From positions 1-5,753 of the forward strand of contig JAGWNO010000125.1 of NCBI GenBank assembly GCA_028871235.1: a stretch of 5,753 bases of DNA, written 5' to 3'. The first letter of the stretch is position 1. Every line of letters starts with the position of its first letter. This DNA comes from Gammaproteobacteria bacterium. Its GTDB lineage: Bacteria > Pseudomonadota > Gammaproteobacteria > Natronospirales > REEB76. Positions 1-5,753 of the stretch are shown one piece after another. The notes beneath the pieces were generated by a model. It saw only the letters and a program-made list of their open reading frames with translations, did no database searches and had not been told where the DNA came from. The position numbers were made by a program, and so were the translations under genes.

Positions 1-2025
1 GGTGCAGAAGTTGCGGTAGCCCTCGCAGCGTTTCAGGTCGAAGTTGATGGTACGGCTGTAGCCGGCGAGGGCCGCGAAGGTGAAACGCAGCGCATCGGCG
101 CCCACCGCCGGGATGCCGTCCGGATAGTCGCGACGGATGCGCTTCCCGACCTTTTCCCGGTCCTTCGGAATCAGCAGCGACGCGGTGGATTTCTTCACCA
201 GTGCGTCCAGATCAATGCCGTCCATCAGGTCCAGGGGATCAATGGTGTTGCCCTTGGATTTGGACATCTTCTGGCCTTCGGCGTCGCGCACGATGGCGTT
301 GATGTACACCTCGCGGAATGGCACGCACCCGGTGAAGTATTTTGTTGCCATCACCATGCGCGCCACCCAGAAGAAGATGATGTCGAAGCCCGTGACCAGC
401 ACCGAGGAGGGCAGGAAGATTTGATCGCGCCGCCACTCGGAAACGATGTCCCCGCGCTTGTTTTTCACCGGCCGGTCAGACGGCCAGCCCAGGGTGGAAA
501 ACGGCCACAGTGCCGAGCTGAACCAGGTGTCCAGCACGTCCTCGTCTTGCTGCAGTTTGCCGACTGGCTTTTTGTCGCCGTGTTTAACGGCATCCGCTTC
601 GTCTTCACCCACGAAAATATTACCTGCCGTGTCGTACCAGGCGGGGATGCGGTGGCCCCACCAGAGCTGACGGCTCACGCACCAGTCCTGGATGTTTTCC
701 AGCCACTGCGTGTAGGTGGTGCTCCAGTTCTCCGGCACGAATTTGATGGCGCCGGAGCGTACTGCCTCAAGCGCCGGCTCGGTGATGGCTTTGCGACCAC
801 CGGGTCGTCCGTCGGGTAAGGTGTCACGGGTCAGATCAAGGAACCACTGATCCGTGAGCATGGGCTCGATGACGGCATCCGATCGCTGGCTGATGGGCAG
901 CGTGACCTTGTGTTTTTTTGTCTCGACCAGTAATCCTTGAGTTTCAAGATCGACGACAATTTGCTTGCGTGCGGCGAGACGATCAAGGCCGCGATATGAA
1001 TATGGAATGTCTTTGAAGCTGAACGGAGAGTAAGGGCGCTTGATCAAAGTGCCGCCAGTTTCTAATGCTGCACCGTAATCATGTTCCTTTTGTGCCCACG
1101 TCGTGTCTCCACCAGGCTGCCCTATAACCTTGGCGCCTAGTGTAAAGATGCTGAAGTAGGGCAAGTTATGCCTACCCGCGGTCTTTTCATCGTTGAAATC
1201 ATGGGCCGGCGTTATTTTCACCGCACCGGTGCCGAATTCCCTGTCCACGGATTCATCGGCGATGATGGGGATCTCGCGGCCTGTCAAAGGTAGTTTGAGT
1301 TTCTTGCCGATATATTTCCTGTAGCGATCATCGTCCGGATGCACCGCCACCGCCGCGTCGCCCAGCAGGGTTTCCGGGCGGGTGGTGGCCACCACCACGC
1401 CCTCGCCGCCATCGGCAGCGGGATAGCGGATGAACCACAGATGACCGTCGCGTTCCTCGTTGTTGACTTCCAGATCGGAGACCGCGGTTTGCAGCACCGG
1501 GTCCCAGTGCACCAAGCGCTTGCCGCGGTACAGCAAGCCGGCGCGGTACCATTCGATGAAGACTTTGCGTACCGCGGCCGACAATCCCTCATCCAGGGTG
1601 AAGCGCTCCCGCGACCAGTCGATGGAGGCACCGAGCCGGCGCATCTGGCGGGTGATGGTGGAGCCCGATTCCTCCTTCCAGCTCCATACGCGTTCCACGA
1701 ATTTCTCACGGCCCAGGTCGTGACGGGTCTTGCCCTCGGCCGCCAGCTGGTTCTCGATGATCTTCTGGGTGGCGATACCGGCATGGTCGGTGCCGCCTTG
1801 CCACAACACGCGCTCGCCCCGCATGCGGTGGTAGCGGATGAGCGCATCCATGAGGGTCTGCTGGAAAGCGTGGCCCATGTGCAGCGTGCCGGTGACATTG
1901 GGCGGCGGCAGGAGGATGCAATAGGGATCGCCCTTGATGCCCGGCTTGAACCAGCCGCGCTCTTCCCAGGTGGCGTACCAGCGGCGCTCGATGCCCAGGG
2001 GGTCGTAGGTCTTTTCCATGCTCAT
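1..2025 (-). CDS. valS: Valyl-tRNA synthetase (ValRS), class Ia; 3' end cut by window edge
   Basis: Cytoplasmic enzyme that charges tRNA-Val with valine using ATP and hydrolyses mischarged Thr-tRNA. The window holds 675 uninterrupted codons of a protein usually near 950; the anticodon-binding domain and C-terminal coiled coil lie outside. Visible parts: PPPNVTGTLHMGHA with the HIGH signature as HMGH (residues 49-52); the CP1 editing domain with TTRPETLLGD (214-223) and AVKITPAHDFND (268-279); DWCVSRQLWWGHRIPAWYD (447-465); DEDVLDTWFSSALWPFSTLGWP (494-515); KMSKS (586-590). T215, D223, K270 and D279 match E. coli editing residues T222, D230, K277 and D286. The start is ATG at 2025, or ATG at 2019, which gives MEKTY as in E. 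coli; an in-frame TGA 24 nt upstream rules out anything longer. The Shine-Dalgarno is poor (AAAGG about 14 nt upstream). Oddity: within CP1, residues about 281-377 are low in GC and carry extra sequence (see findings). Identification is secure. Confidence 0.98.
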   Translation of the reverse strand, partial: MSMEKTYDPLGIERRWYATWEERGWFKPGIKGDPYCILLPPPNVTGTLHMGHAFQQTLMDALIRYHRMRGERVLWQGGTDHAGIATQKIIENQLAAEGKTRHDLGREKFVERVWSWKEESGSTITRQMRRLGASIDWSRERFTLDEGLSAAVRKVFIEWYRAGLLYRGKRLVHWDPVLQTAVSDLEVNNEERDGHLWFIRYPAADGGEGVVVATTRPETLLGDAAVAVHPDDDRYRKYIGKKLKLPLTGREIPIIADESVDREFGTGAVKITPAHDFNDEKTAGRHNLPYFSIFTLGAKVIGQPGGDTTWAQKEHDYGAALETGGTLIKRPYSPFSFKDIPYSYRGLDRLAARKQIVVDLETQGLLVETKKHKVTLPISQRSDAVIEPMLTDQWFLDLTRDTLPDGRPGGRKAITEPALEAVRSGAIKFVPENWSTTYTQWLENIQDWCVSRQLWWGHRIPAWYDTAGNIFVGEDEADAVKHGDKKPVGKLQQDEDVLDTWFSSALWPFSTLGWPSDRPVKNKRGDIVSEWRRDQIFLPSSVLVTGFDIIFFWVARMVMATKYFTGCVPFREVYINAIVRDAEGQKMSKSKGNTIDPLDLMDGIDLDALVKKSTASLLIPKDREKVGKRIRRDYPDGIPAVGADALRFTFAALAGYSRTINFDLKRCEGYRNFCT

Positions 2026-2028
2026 GTT

Positions 2029-2096
2029 CGGGGCATGCGCCTTTCACGGCCTGCGGCGGAGCGCGCAATTATAGCAGCGAGGCCGTGTGGGCCCCG
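2029..2096 (-). repeat. Nested inverted repeats framing the valS promoter
   Basis: Two perfect inverted repeats are nested around the extended -10: CGGGGC (2029-2034) with GCCCCG (2091-2096), and CACGGCC (2045-2051) with GGCCGTG (2081-2087). In a transcript reading through from holC and the small ORF the arms could pair, placing the stem close to the valS start codon. A transcript starting at the local promoter would lack the 5' arms. The function is inferred; in GC-rich DNA short repeats of this kind also arise by chance. Confidence 0.4.
2068..2076 (-). promoter_or_regulatory. Candidate valS promoter, extended -10 (TGCTATAAT)
   Basis: Reading the minus strand, TGCTATAAT is a perfect -10 hexamer with the TGn extension, lying in the gap between the small ORF and valS. 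No convincing TTGACA-like -35 exists at 16-18 nt spacing, where the sequence is GC-only; extended -10 promoters often lack one. Transcription would begin near 2061, giving a leader of about 36 nt. This implies valS can be expressed independently of the upstream pepA-holC operon. Predicted from sequence only. Confidence 0.55.
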
Positions 2097-2098
2097 CG

Positions 2099-2425
2099 TC
2101 AGCGGCCGTGGCCGTTTTCCCGGAGTGCGGCCTGGACCAGGGCGGGGATCTCGTCACGCAGCCGTTCCCATACCTTGTTGACCAGGGTGGCGTGGATATC
2201 CACCGAGGCGTCGCGCAGCAGCCGGTCGGTGAGGGCGGCGATGCGTTCGGTGAGCATGTCAGCGAGGATACCCTCGGCGATGCCGGCGGTGGCTGGCGGG
2301 ACGGGGGAGGCGATGGCGGGGGCCATGGGCCGGCCATCACCGGGTATCACCATGTCCCGCAGCACGGGGATATCAGTTGTGGCTGCGATCGGGGTTTTAT
2401 GGACGGTCGGCATGGTGTCTGTCAC
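2099..2425 (-). CDS. Small conserved-position protein of unknown function between holC and valS (DUF2486-like?)
   Basis: A 108-residue soluble protein with no signal peptide or membrane segment. The N-terminal part (1-47) is Pro/Ala/Thr-rich and probably disordered, containing the short motif IPVLRDMVIPGD (19-30). Residues about 48-105 look like amphipathic helices (EGILADMLTERIAALTDRLL, then LVNKVWERLRDEIPALVQAAL). It begins with GTG at 2425 in a GTGA overlap with the holC stop, so translation is likely coupled; GGAG lies 11 nt upstream inside holC. An ATG at 2413 (residue 5) is the alternative start. Betaproteobacteria carry a similarly placed protein annotated DUF2486 whose N-terminus, as I recall it, has an IPVL...PG motif; that link is from memory and unverified. 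The tight coupling and helical periodicity support a real gene. Function unknown; no catalytic motif is visible. Confidence 0.8.
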   Translation of the reverse strand: MTDTMPTVHKTPIAATTDIPVLRDMVIPGDGRPMAPAIASPVPPATAGIAEGILADMLTERIAALTDRLLRDASVDIHATLVNKVWERLRDEIPALVQAALRENGHGR

Positions 2426-2841
2426 AGCTTGTGGGTCTCCAGAGGATAGCCCCGATCCTTATAGAAGCGGAAGCGCTCCCGGCCGCGCTCGCGCAGCGTG
2501 GCATCCGCGTTCACCACCTCGGCCACCCGTTCGAAACGACTGAAGAAGCGCGGGACCTCGGCGGACAGATTGATGAGCAGGTGGAACTCGCCGACCGGTT
2601 CCTGGCTGCAGCCGATGTGCACCGGCGCCTGAGGGTCCTCGCCGGAAAGGCAGTGAGGCAGAAAGCTGCGGTCGCGGAAGGTCCACATGAGCACATCCAG
2701 TTCACGCGCCTCGTTTTCCGAGGCGCTCTGGATGAAGACCCGGTGGCCGAGGCCGAAAGCCTTTTCCGCCAGCTTGCAGGTGAACAGCTCGCGACCGCGC
2801 GGGACGGCATCGGGGAGGACATAGAAATCGATTTGGGTCAC
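2422..2841 (-). CDS. holC: DNA polymerase III chi subunit
   Basis: Chi is an accessory subunit of the clamp-loader complex; with psi (HolD) it links the replisome to single-stranded-DNA-binding protein. The product has 139 residues against 147 in E. coli. Recognisable stretches are the N-terminal IDFYVL strand, the helix with CKLAEKAFGLGHRVFI (22-37), and LDVLMWTFRDRSFLPHCLSGED (48-69). W53 and F60 align with E. coli W57 and F64 in the psi/YoaA-binding face, and the C-terminal RERFRFYKDRGY includes R121, aligned with R128 of the SSB-binding patch. The start is GTG at 2841, supported by GAGG six bases upstream. It lies 63 nt downstream of pepA on the same strand and overlaps the next ORF by four bases, so it is probably the second gene of a pepA-holC operon. 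Confidence 0.95.
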   Translation of the reverse strand: MTQIDFYVLPDAVPRGRELFTCKLAEKAFGLGHRVFIQSASENEARELDVLMWTFRDRSFLPHCLSGEDPQAPVHIGCSQEPVGEFHLLINLSAEVPRFFSRFERVAEVVNADATLRERGRERFRFYKDRGYPLETHKL

Positions 2842-2847
2842 GAGCCG

Positions 2848-2851
2848 CCTC
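2848..2851 (-). promoter_or_regulatory. holC ribosome binding site (GAGG)
   Basis: GAGG sits six bases before the GTG at 2841 and decides this start: the reading MTQIDFYVL matches the chi N-terminus, and no in-frame ATG has comparable support. Confidence 0.65.
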
Positions 2852-2859
2852 GGTCTCTC

Positions 2860-2879
2860 CCTCCCCCCGGAGGGGGAGG
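2860..2879 (-). repeat. GC-rich hairpin in the pepA-holC gap, UNCG-type loop on the mRNA strand
   Basis: A perfect 8-bp stem: CCTCCCCC (2860-2867) and GGGGGAGG (2872-2879) with a four-base loop. On the transcribed minus strand the loop is TCCG closed by C-G, i.e. c(UCCG)g, a member of the exceptionally stable UNCG tetraloop class. No T-run follows on either strand, so it is not a canonical intrinsic terminator. It lies 25 nt after the pepA stop and 18 nt before the holC start, where it could protect the pepA 3' end, set the pepA:holC ratio, or be one copy of a dispersed REP-like repeat. Confidence 0.6.
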
Positions 2880-2904
2880 CGGGACAATGAGCTTGTAACT
2901 GAAA

Positions 2905-4386
2905 CTACGCCCGGTCCAACAGGTATTGCACCAGCAAGGGCACAGGCCGGCCGGTGGCGCCCTTCTCGCCACCGCTCTTCCAGGCGGTACCGGCGATATC
3001 AAGATGCGCCCAACGCATGTTCTTGGTGAAGCGTGCCAGGAAACACGCCGCGGTGATGGCGCCACCCTCGCGGCCGCCCACGTTGGCGAAATCCGCAAAG
3101 TTGCTCTTCAAGCCGTCCTGGTAGTCCTCATATAGGGGTAATTGCCAGGCGCGGTCGTCGGCCTGTTCGCCGGCCTGCAACAGTTCCTTCACCAGGCTGT
3201 CATCGTTGCCCAGGAGTCCGCTCACCACGTTGCCGAGGGCGACCACGCAGGCACCGGTGAGTGTGGCGATGTCCACGATGGCGGCGGGTTTAAAACGCTC
3301 GGCGTAGCTGAGCGCATCGCACAGGATCAGGCGGCCTTCCGCGTCGGTGTTGAGGATCTCCACCGTCTGTCCGGACATGGTAGTGATGATATCCGCAGGT
3401 TTGCTGGCGTTGCCGTCCGGCAGGTTCTCGCAACTCGGTACCACGCCGGTGAAGTTGATCCTGGGATTGATCTCCGTGATCGCCTTCATGGTGCCAAACA
3501 CGCTGGCAGCGCCGCACATGTCGAACTTCATTTCGTCCATGGCAGCAGCGGGTTTGATGGAGATGCCGCCGGAGTCGAAGGTGATGCCCTTGCCAACCAG
3601 CACGAACGGTTTCTTGTCCTTGGCTGCGCCATGGTATTCCATGATGATGAGCTTGGGCGGTTGGCGGCTGCCGCGTGTGACTGCCAGCAACGCGCCCATG
3701 CCGAGTTTCTTCATCTGCGCTTCTTCCAGTACCGTCACCTTGAGCTTGCCGCCCTTGGCGAGCTTGCGGGCCTCGCTGGCGAGATAGCCGGGCGTGCAGA
3801 TATTGGGCGGCAGGTTGCCGAGGGTCTTGGCCAGTGCGACGCCTGCGGCGATGGCGGCGCCGTCATGCACGCCGCGTTCCGCGGCGCGCAGGTCCTCGCG
3901 GTTCACCAGCAGCGTGAGCTTCTGCAGCGACGCTTTGCGATGATCCAGCTTGCTTTTGCACTGGTCAAAACGGTAGACCGCATCTTCGGCGGCTTCCACG
4001 GCATGCCGGCTGCGCTGATAGGCGTCGGTGCCGGGTATCGCCAGCAGCGGCAGGGCAAAGACCGCTTCCTTGACGCCGCTGTCATTGAGGGCGCGCGTGG
4101 CTTTGTGCACCGCCTTGCGGTAGGCGCGCAGCGTGGAATCCTTCTCGGCGCCGAGGCCCACGAGCAGCAGTCGCTCGGCGGCGATGCCCGGTACCTGGAA
4201 CAGCAGCAGGGTCTGGCCGTTGCGGCCTTCCAGCGCGCCGCTCTTGAAGACCTTGCCGATATAACCGTGACTTGCCTTGTCCAGGATTTGCGCGACCGGT
4301 GTGAGTTTGCCGCCTTCGAACACACCCGCCACCAAGCATGTGCAATGCAGGCTGCTGGGTTCCCCCGTCTTTACCGAAAATTGCAT
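2905..4386 (-). CDS. pepA: Leucyl aminopeptidase (PepA / aminopeptidase A), M17 family
   Basis: Cytoplasmic hexameric two-metal (Mn/Zn) exopeptidase that removes N-terminal residues, preferring leucine, in peptide turnover; E. coli PepA also binds DNA as a carAB repressor and XerCD accessory factor. The product has 493 residues against 503 in E. coli. The N-terminal macro-like domain (about 1-170) is followed by the catalytic domain with FVLVGKGITFDSGGISIKP (261-279) and the M17 signature NTDAEGRL (346-353). The metal and catalytic residues K266, D271, K278, D289, D348, E350 and R352 are all present, matching E. coli K270, D275, K282, D293, D352, E354 and R356, so the enzyme should be active. 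The start is ATG at 4386 with GGAGG four bases upstream. It is divergent from lptF across a 139-nt gap and is the first gene of the minus-strand operon. Whether the DNA-binding role is kept cannot be told from the sequence. Confidence 0.98.
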   Translation of the reverse strand: MQFSVKTGEPSSLHCTCLVAGVFEGGKLTPVAQILDKASHGYIGKVFKSGALEGRNGQTLLLFQVPGIAAERLLLVGLGAEKDSTLRAYRKAVHKATRALNDSGVKEAVFALPLLAIPGTDAYQRSRHAVEAAEDAVYRFDQCKSKLDHRKASLQKLTLLVNREDLRAAERGVHDGAAIAAGVALAKTLGNLPPNICTPGYLASEARKLAKGGKLKVTVLEEAQMKKLGMGALLAVTRGSRQPPKLIIMEYHGAAKDKKPFVLVGKGITFDSGGISIKPAAAMDEMKFDMCGAASVFGTMKAITEINPRINFTGVVPSCENLPDGNASKPADIITTMSGQTVEILNTDAEGRLILCDALSYAERFKPAAIVDIATLTGACVVALGNVVSGLLGNDDSLVKELLQAGEQADDRAWQLPLYEDYQDGLKSNFADFANVGGREGGAITAACFLARFTKNMRWAHLDIAGTAWKSGGEKGATGRPVPLLVQYLLDRA

Positions 4387-4390
4387 GGTT

Positions 4391-4395
4391 CCTCC
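4391..4395 (-). promoter_or_regulatory. pepA ribosome binding site (GGAGG)
   Basis: GGAGG lies four bases before the ATG at 4386. It is the strongest Shine-Dalgarno in the window and fixes the pepA start; MQFSVKTGE is a typical PepA N-terminus. Confidence 0.8.
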
Positions 4396-4411
4396 GCTGG
4401 GAGCAGTCTGG

Positions 4412-4417
4412 ATTATG
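4412..4417 (-). promoter_or_regulatory. Candidate pepA -10 element (CATAAT)
   Basis: CATAAT on the minus strand matches the -10 consensus at five of six bases and lies 25 nt upstream of the pepA start codon, predicting a leader of about 19 nt. No good -35 is seen at 16-18 nt spacing, so the assignment is weak. Confidence 0.35.
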
Positions 4418-4429
4418 GGCTTGCTGGCG

Positions 4430-4435
4430 TATGAT
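4430..4435 (+). promoter_or_regulatory. Candidate lptF -10 element (TATGAT)
   Basis: TATGAT on the plus strand matches the -10 consensus at five of six bases. Transcription would start near 4442, giving a leader of about 84 nt that would include the inverted repeat at 4451-4473. The upstream -35 region is poor. This is the best candidate in the gap, but only suggestive. Confidence 0.3.
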
Positions 4436-4450
4436 TGGCGCCGGTGCAGC

Positions 4451-4473
4451 TTTCCGGTCCGTGCGGACGGAAA
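4451..4473. repeat. Inverted repeat in the pepA/lptF divergent promoter region
   Basis: TTTCC-g-GTCC (4451-4460) is the reverse complement of GGACGGAAA (4465-4473) apart from one unpaired G, giving nine paired positions around a GTGC centre. No T-run follows on either strand, so it is not a terminator. Its place between two divergent genes suits either a regulator binding site or a hairpin in the lptF leader. Confidence 0.45.
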
Positions 4474-4525
4474 AACGGCGGCTAGTTTAACCTATCCGCG
4501 CACCGATGCCGAAACTGACCCGGGA

Positions 4526-5629
4526 ATGCAAGTGACGCGTATCGTCGACCGCTATCTTGCCCGTGAAACCGCGCTCACCTGGGCGGCGGTGACGGGGGTG
4601 CTCATGCTGATACTCATGAGCAACCGCTTCGCGCTGCTGTTGGGCGATGCCGCCGCCGGCAAGCTGCCGCGGCAGACAGTCTTCACGCTGCTGGGGCTTG
4701 CCTCCGTTAATTATCTCATCGTGGTGATCCCGGTGGCACTGTTCCTGGCGGTGATGCTGGCACTCGGACGGCTGTATCGCGACAGCGAGATGACCACCCT
4801 CATGGCTTGCGGTATCGGCCCCATCCAGATCTACCGGCCGCTGCTGCTGCTGGCGGCGGTGCTGTCCATCATCCTGGCGGTGCTGTCGCTGCAGGTGGCG
4901 CCTTGGGCGGTCCAGACCAGCAACTTCATCCGCAGCACCGGACAGCACAATGCCCAGGTTGGCAATTTTGAATCTGGACGCTTCAAGGTGGACCAGGACG
5001 GACGCGGTGTGCTGTATGCCGCGAGCGTCAGCCATGATGCCCGTGAACTGCAGGACGTGTTCATGGAGGGCACGGACAGGGGCCGGTTGTCGGTGATAAC
5101 CGCCGCCACTGGTGTCCGCGAGGTACATGGCGAGGACGGCGCCGGCATGCTGGTGCTGAAGGACGGTTACCGCTACGAAGGCACGCCCGGTCAGGCGGAT
5201 TTCCGCATCGTGCAATTCGCCGAACACGGCATCCGCATCTCGCCATCACCGCCGGATCTGGGTGAACAGGGTTATGCCACCATGTCCACGCGAGCGTTGC
5301 TCAGGGCGCATGATCCCGCGGCGGTTTCGGAACTGCAATGGCGGTTGTCGGTGCCCATTACGGCTCTGCTGCTCACCTTGCTTGCGGTGCCGCTGGCGCG
5401 CATATCGCCACGGCAGGGGCGCTACGGCAAGCTGTTTGCAGCTATCCTCGCTTACGTCATCTACTCGAACTTGATCGGCATCGCGCGTATCTGGCTGCAG
5501 AATGGCGTCATTCCCTCCAGTCTCGGCATCTGGTGGGTGTACCTCCTGTTCCTGGCGATGACATTCATCATGCTGTATCAGCAGTATGGATTGCGCGGTC
5601 TGTGGTTCTCCGCCAAGGCGCGCCCATGA
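4526..5629 (+). CDS. lptF: LPS export system permease LptF
   Basis: Inner-membrane subunit of LptB2FG, the ABC transporter that pulls lipopolysaccharide out of the inner membrane and passes it to LptC and the Lpt bridge. The product has 367 residues against 366 in E. coli. It begins with the family-typical IVDRYLARE and has three N-terminal membrane segments (about 18-38, 54-82, 104-126), a periplasmic beta-jellyroll domain (about 127-268; e.g. LKDGYRYEGTPGQADFRI), and three C-terminal segments (about 272-292, 300-322, 333-352). GRLYRDSEMTTLMACG (81-96) is the cytoplasmic coupling-helix region contacting LptB; ARISPRQGRYGK (291-302) is also conserved. ATG at 4526 is chosen for length, but GTG at 4532 has better ribosome-site geometry (GGGA with a six-base spacer) and gives 365 residues. 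The frame is open further upstream into pepA without family similarity. It overlaps lptG by four bases (ATGA). Confidence 0.96.
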   Translation: MQVTRIVDRYLARETALTWAAVTGVLMLILMSNRFALLLGDAAAGKLPRQTVFTLLGLASVNYLIVVIPVALFLAVMLALGRLYRDSEMTTLMACGIGPIQIYRPLLLLAAVLSIILAVLSLQVAPWAVQTSNFIRSTGQHNAQVGNFESGRFKVDQDGRGVLYAASVSHDARELQDVFMEGTDRGRLSVITAATGVREVHGEDGAGMLVLKDGYRYEGTPGQADFRIVQFAEHGIRISPSPPDLGEQGYATMSTRALLRAHDPAAVSELQWRLSVPITALLLTLLAVPLARISPRQGRYGKLFAAILAYVIYSNLIGIARIWLQNGVIPSSLGIWWVYLLFLAMTFIMLYQQYGLRGLWFSAKARP

Positions 5630-5753
5630 GTGTCATCGACCGTTATATAGCCAGGCAGGTGATCGTCAGTACACTGATGGTATTGCTGGTGCTTACCGGC
5701 ATCGCCAGCCTCATCACCTTGGTGGGGGAATTCGGTGATGTGGGGCAGGGGCA
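5626..5753 (+). CDS. lptG: LPS export system permease LptG, 5' part only
   Basis: The first 42 codons of the second LptB2FG permease, cut by the right edge. The visible N-terminus, MSVIDRYIARQVIVSTLMVL and on to GEFGDVGQG, matches the family: the VIDRYI motif at the cytoplasmic face, then the first membrane helix (about residues 10-33), then a short periplasmic turn where E. coli LptG also has a GQG. The start ATG overlaps the lptF stop as ATGA, so translation is likely coupled and gives matched amounts of the two partners. The call rests on these residues plus the lptF-lptG adjacency, which is near-universal. Confidence 0.93.
   Translation, partial: MSVIDRYIARQVIVSTLMVLLVLTGIASLITLVGEFGDVGQG

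Noticed and set aside
895..1320. Possible frameshift or pseudogene in valS, suggested by the composition change
   Set aside because: Codons were followed from the ATG at 2025 to the left edge in a single frame. HMGH, the editing motifs and KMSKS all fall in it with no stop, so the gene looks intact as far as visible.
1284..1898. A 204-codon minus-strand frame overlapping valS
   Set aside because: It is an out-of-frame reading of valS (Arg/Pro/Ser/Ala-rich). The valS frame itself stays open throughout and carries the family motifs.
1339..2181. A 280-codon open frame on the plus strand opposite the valS 5' half
   Set aside because: It shadows a conserved part of ValRS, crosses the valS promoter into the small ORF, and has composition typical of a reversed GC-rich coding strand.
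2860..2879. Intrinsic terminator after pepA
   Set aside because: The stem is strong, but purines rather than a T-run follow it on the transcribed strand, and holC follows closely on the same strand.
2377..2898. Plus-strand frames opposite holC and the small ORF (2377-2898, 2085-2543)
   Set aside because: They are antisense to holC, which has clear chi motifs, and have no ribosome site or recognisable product.
3142..4434. A 430-codon open frame on the plus strand, antisense to pepA
   Set aside because: It lies almost wholly opposite pepA, an unmistakable gene with all catalytic residues. The product is low-complexity His/Gln/Ala/Gly-rich and resembles no family. Long antisense frames are expected from GC-rich codon usage.
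4277..4525. Upstream extension of lptF to an ATG at 4277
   Set aside because: This would run 110 bases into pepA and add 83 residues with no LptF similarity; LptF proteins start just before the IVDRYLARE motif.

Overview
This is a GC-rich (about 60%) chromosomal housekeeping segment from a proteobacterium. The gene order lptG-lptF / pepA-holC-small ORF-valS and the sequences of ValRS, PepA, chi and LptF all fit a gamma- or betaproteobacterium with an LPS outer membrane. I cannot place it more precisely from sequence alone. There is no mobile element, tRNA, rRNA or CRISPR array. About 95% of the window is coding.

Layout, left to right. Positions 1-2025 (minus) hold the first 675 codons of valS (valyl-tRNA synthetase), whose 3' end lies beyond the left edge. 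A 73-nt gap (2026-2098) carries a good extended -10 for valS, framed by nested inverted repeats. Positions 2099-2425 (minus) encode a 108-residue protein of unknown function. It starts inside the stop codon of holC (2422-2841, minus), the chi subunit of DNA polymerase III. A 63-nt gap with a GC-rich hairpin separates holC from pepA (2905-4386, minus), the M17 leucyl aminopeptidase. A 139-nt divergent promoter region (4387-4525) follows. On the plus strand come lptF (4526-5629) and the first 42 codons of lptG (from 5626), which overlap by four bases.

How they work together. LptF and LptG form the membrane part of the LptB2FG transporter that extracts LPS from the inner membrane. On the other strand pepA-holC-small ORF-valS reads as one operon mixing peptide turnover, replisome clamp-loader function and translation. 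This is a known conserved neighbourhood rather than a pathway. valS probably also has its own promoter.

No new system is evident. The points most worth a second look are a low-GC patch in the valS editing domain that coincides with an insertion of about 19 residues relative to E. coli, the unknown 108-residue protein, and three inverted repeats in the intergenic regions. Motif comparisons to E. coli proteins were made from memory, not by database search.
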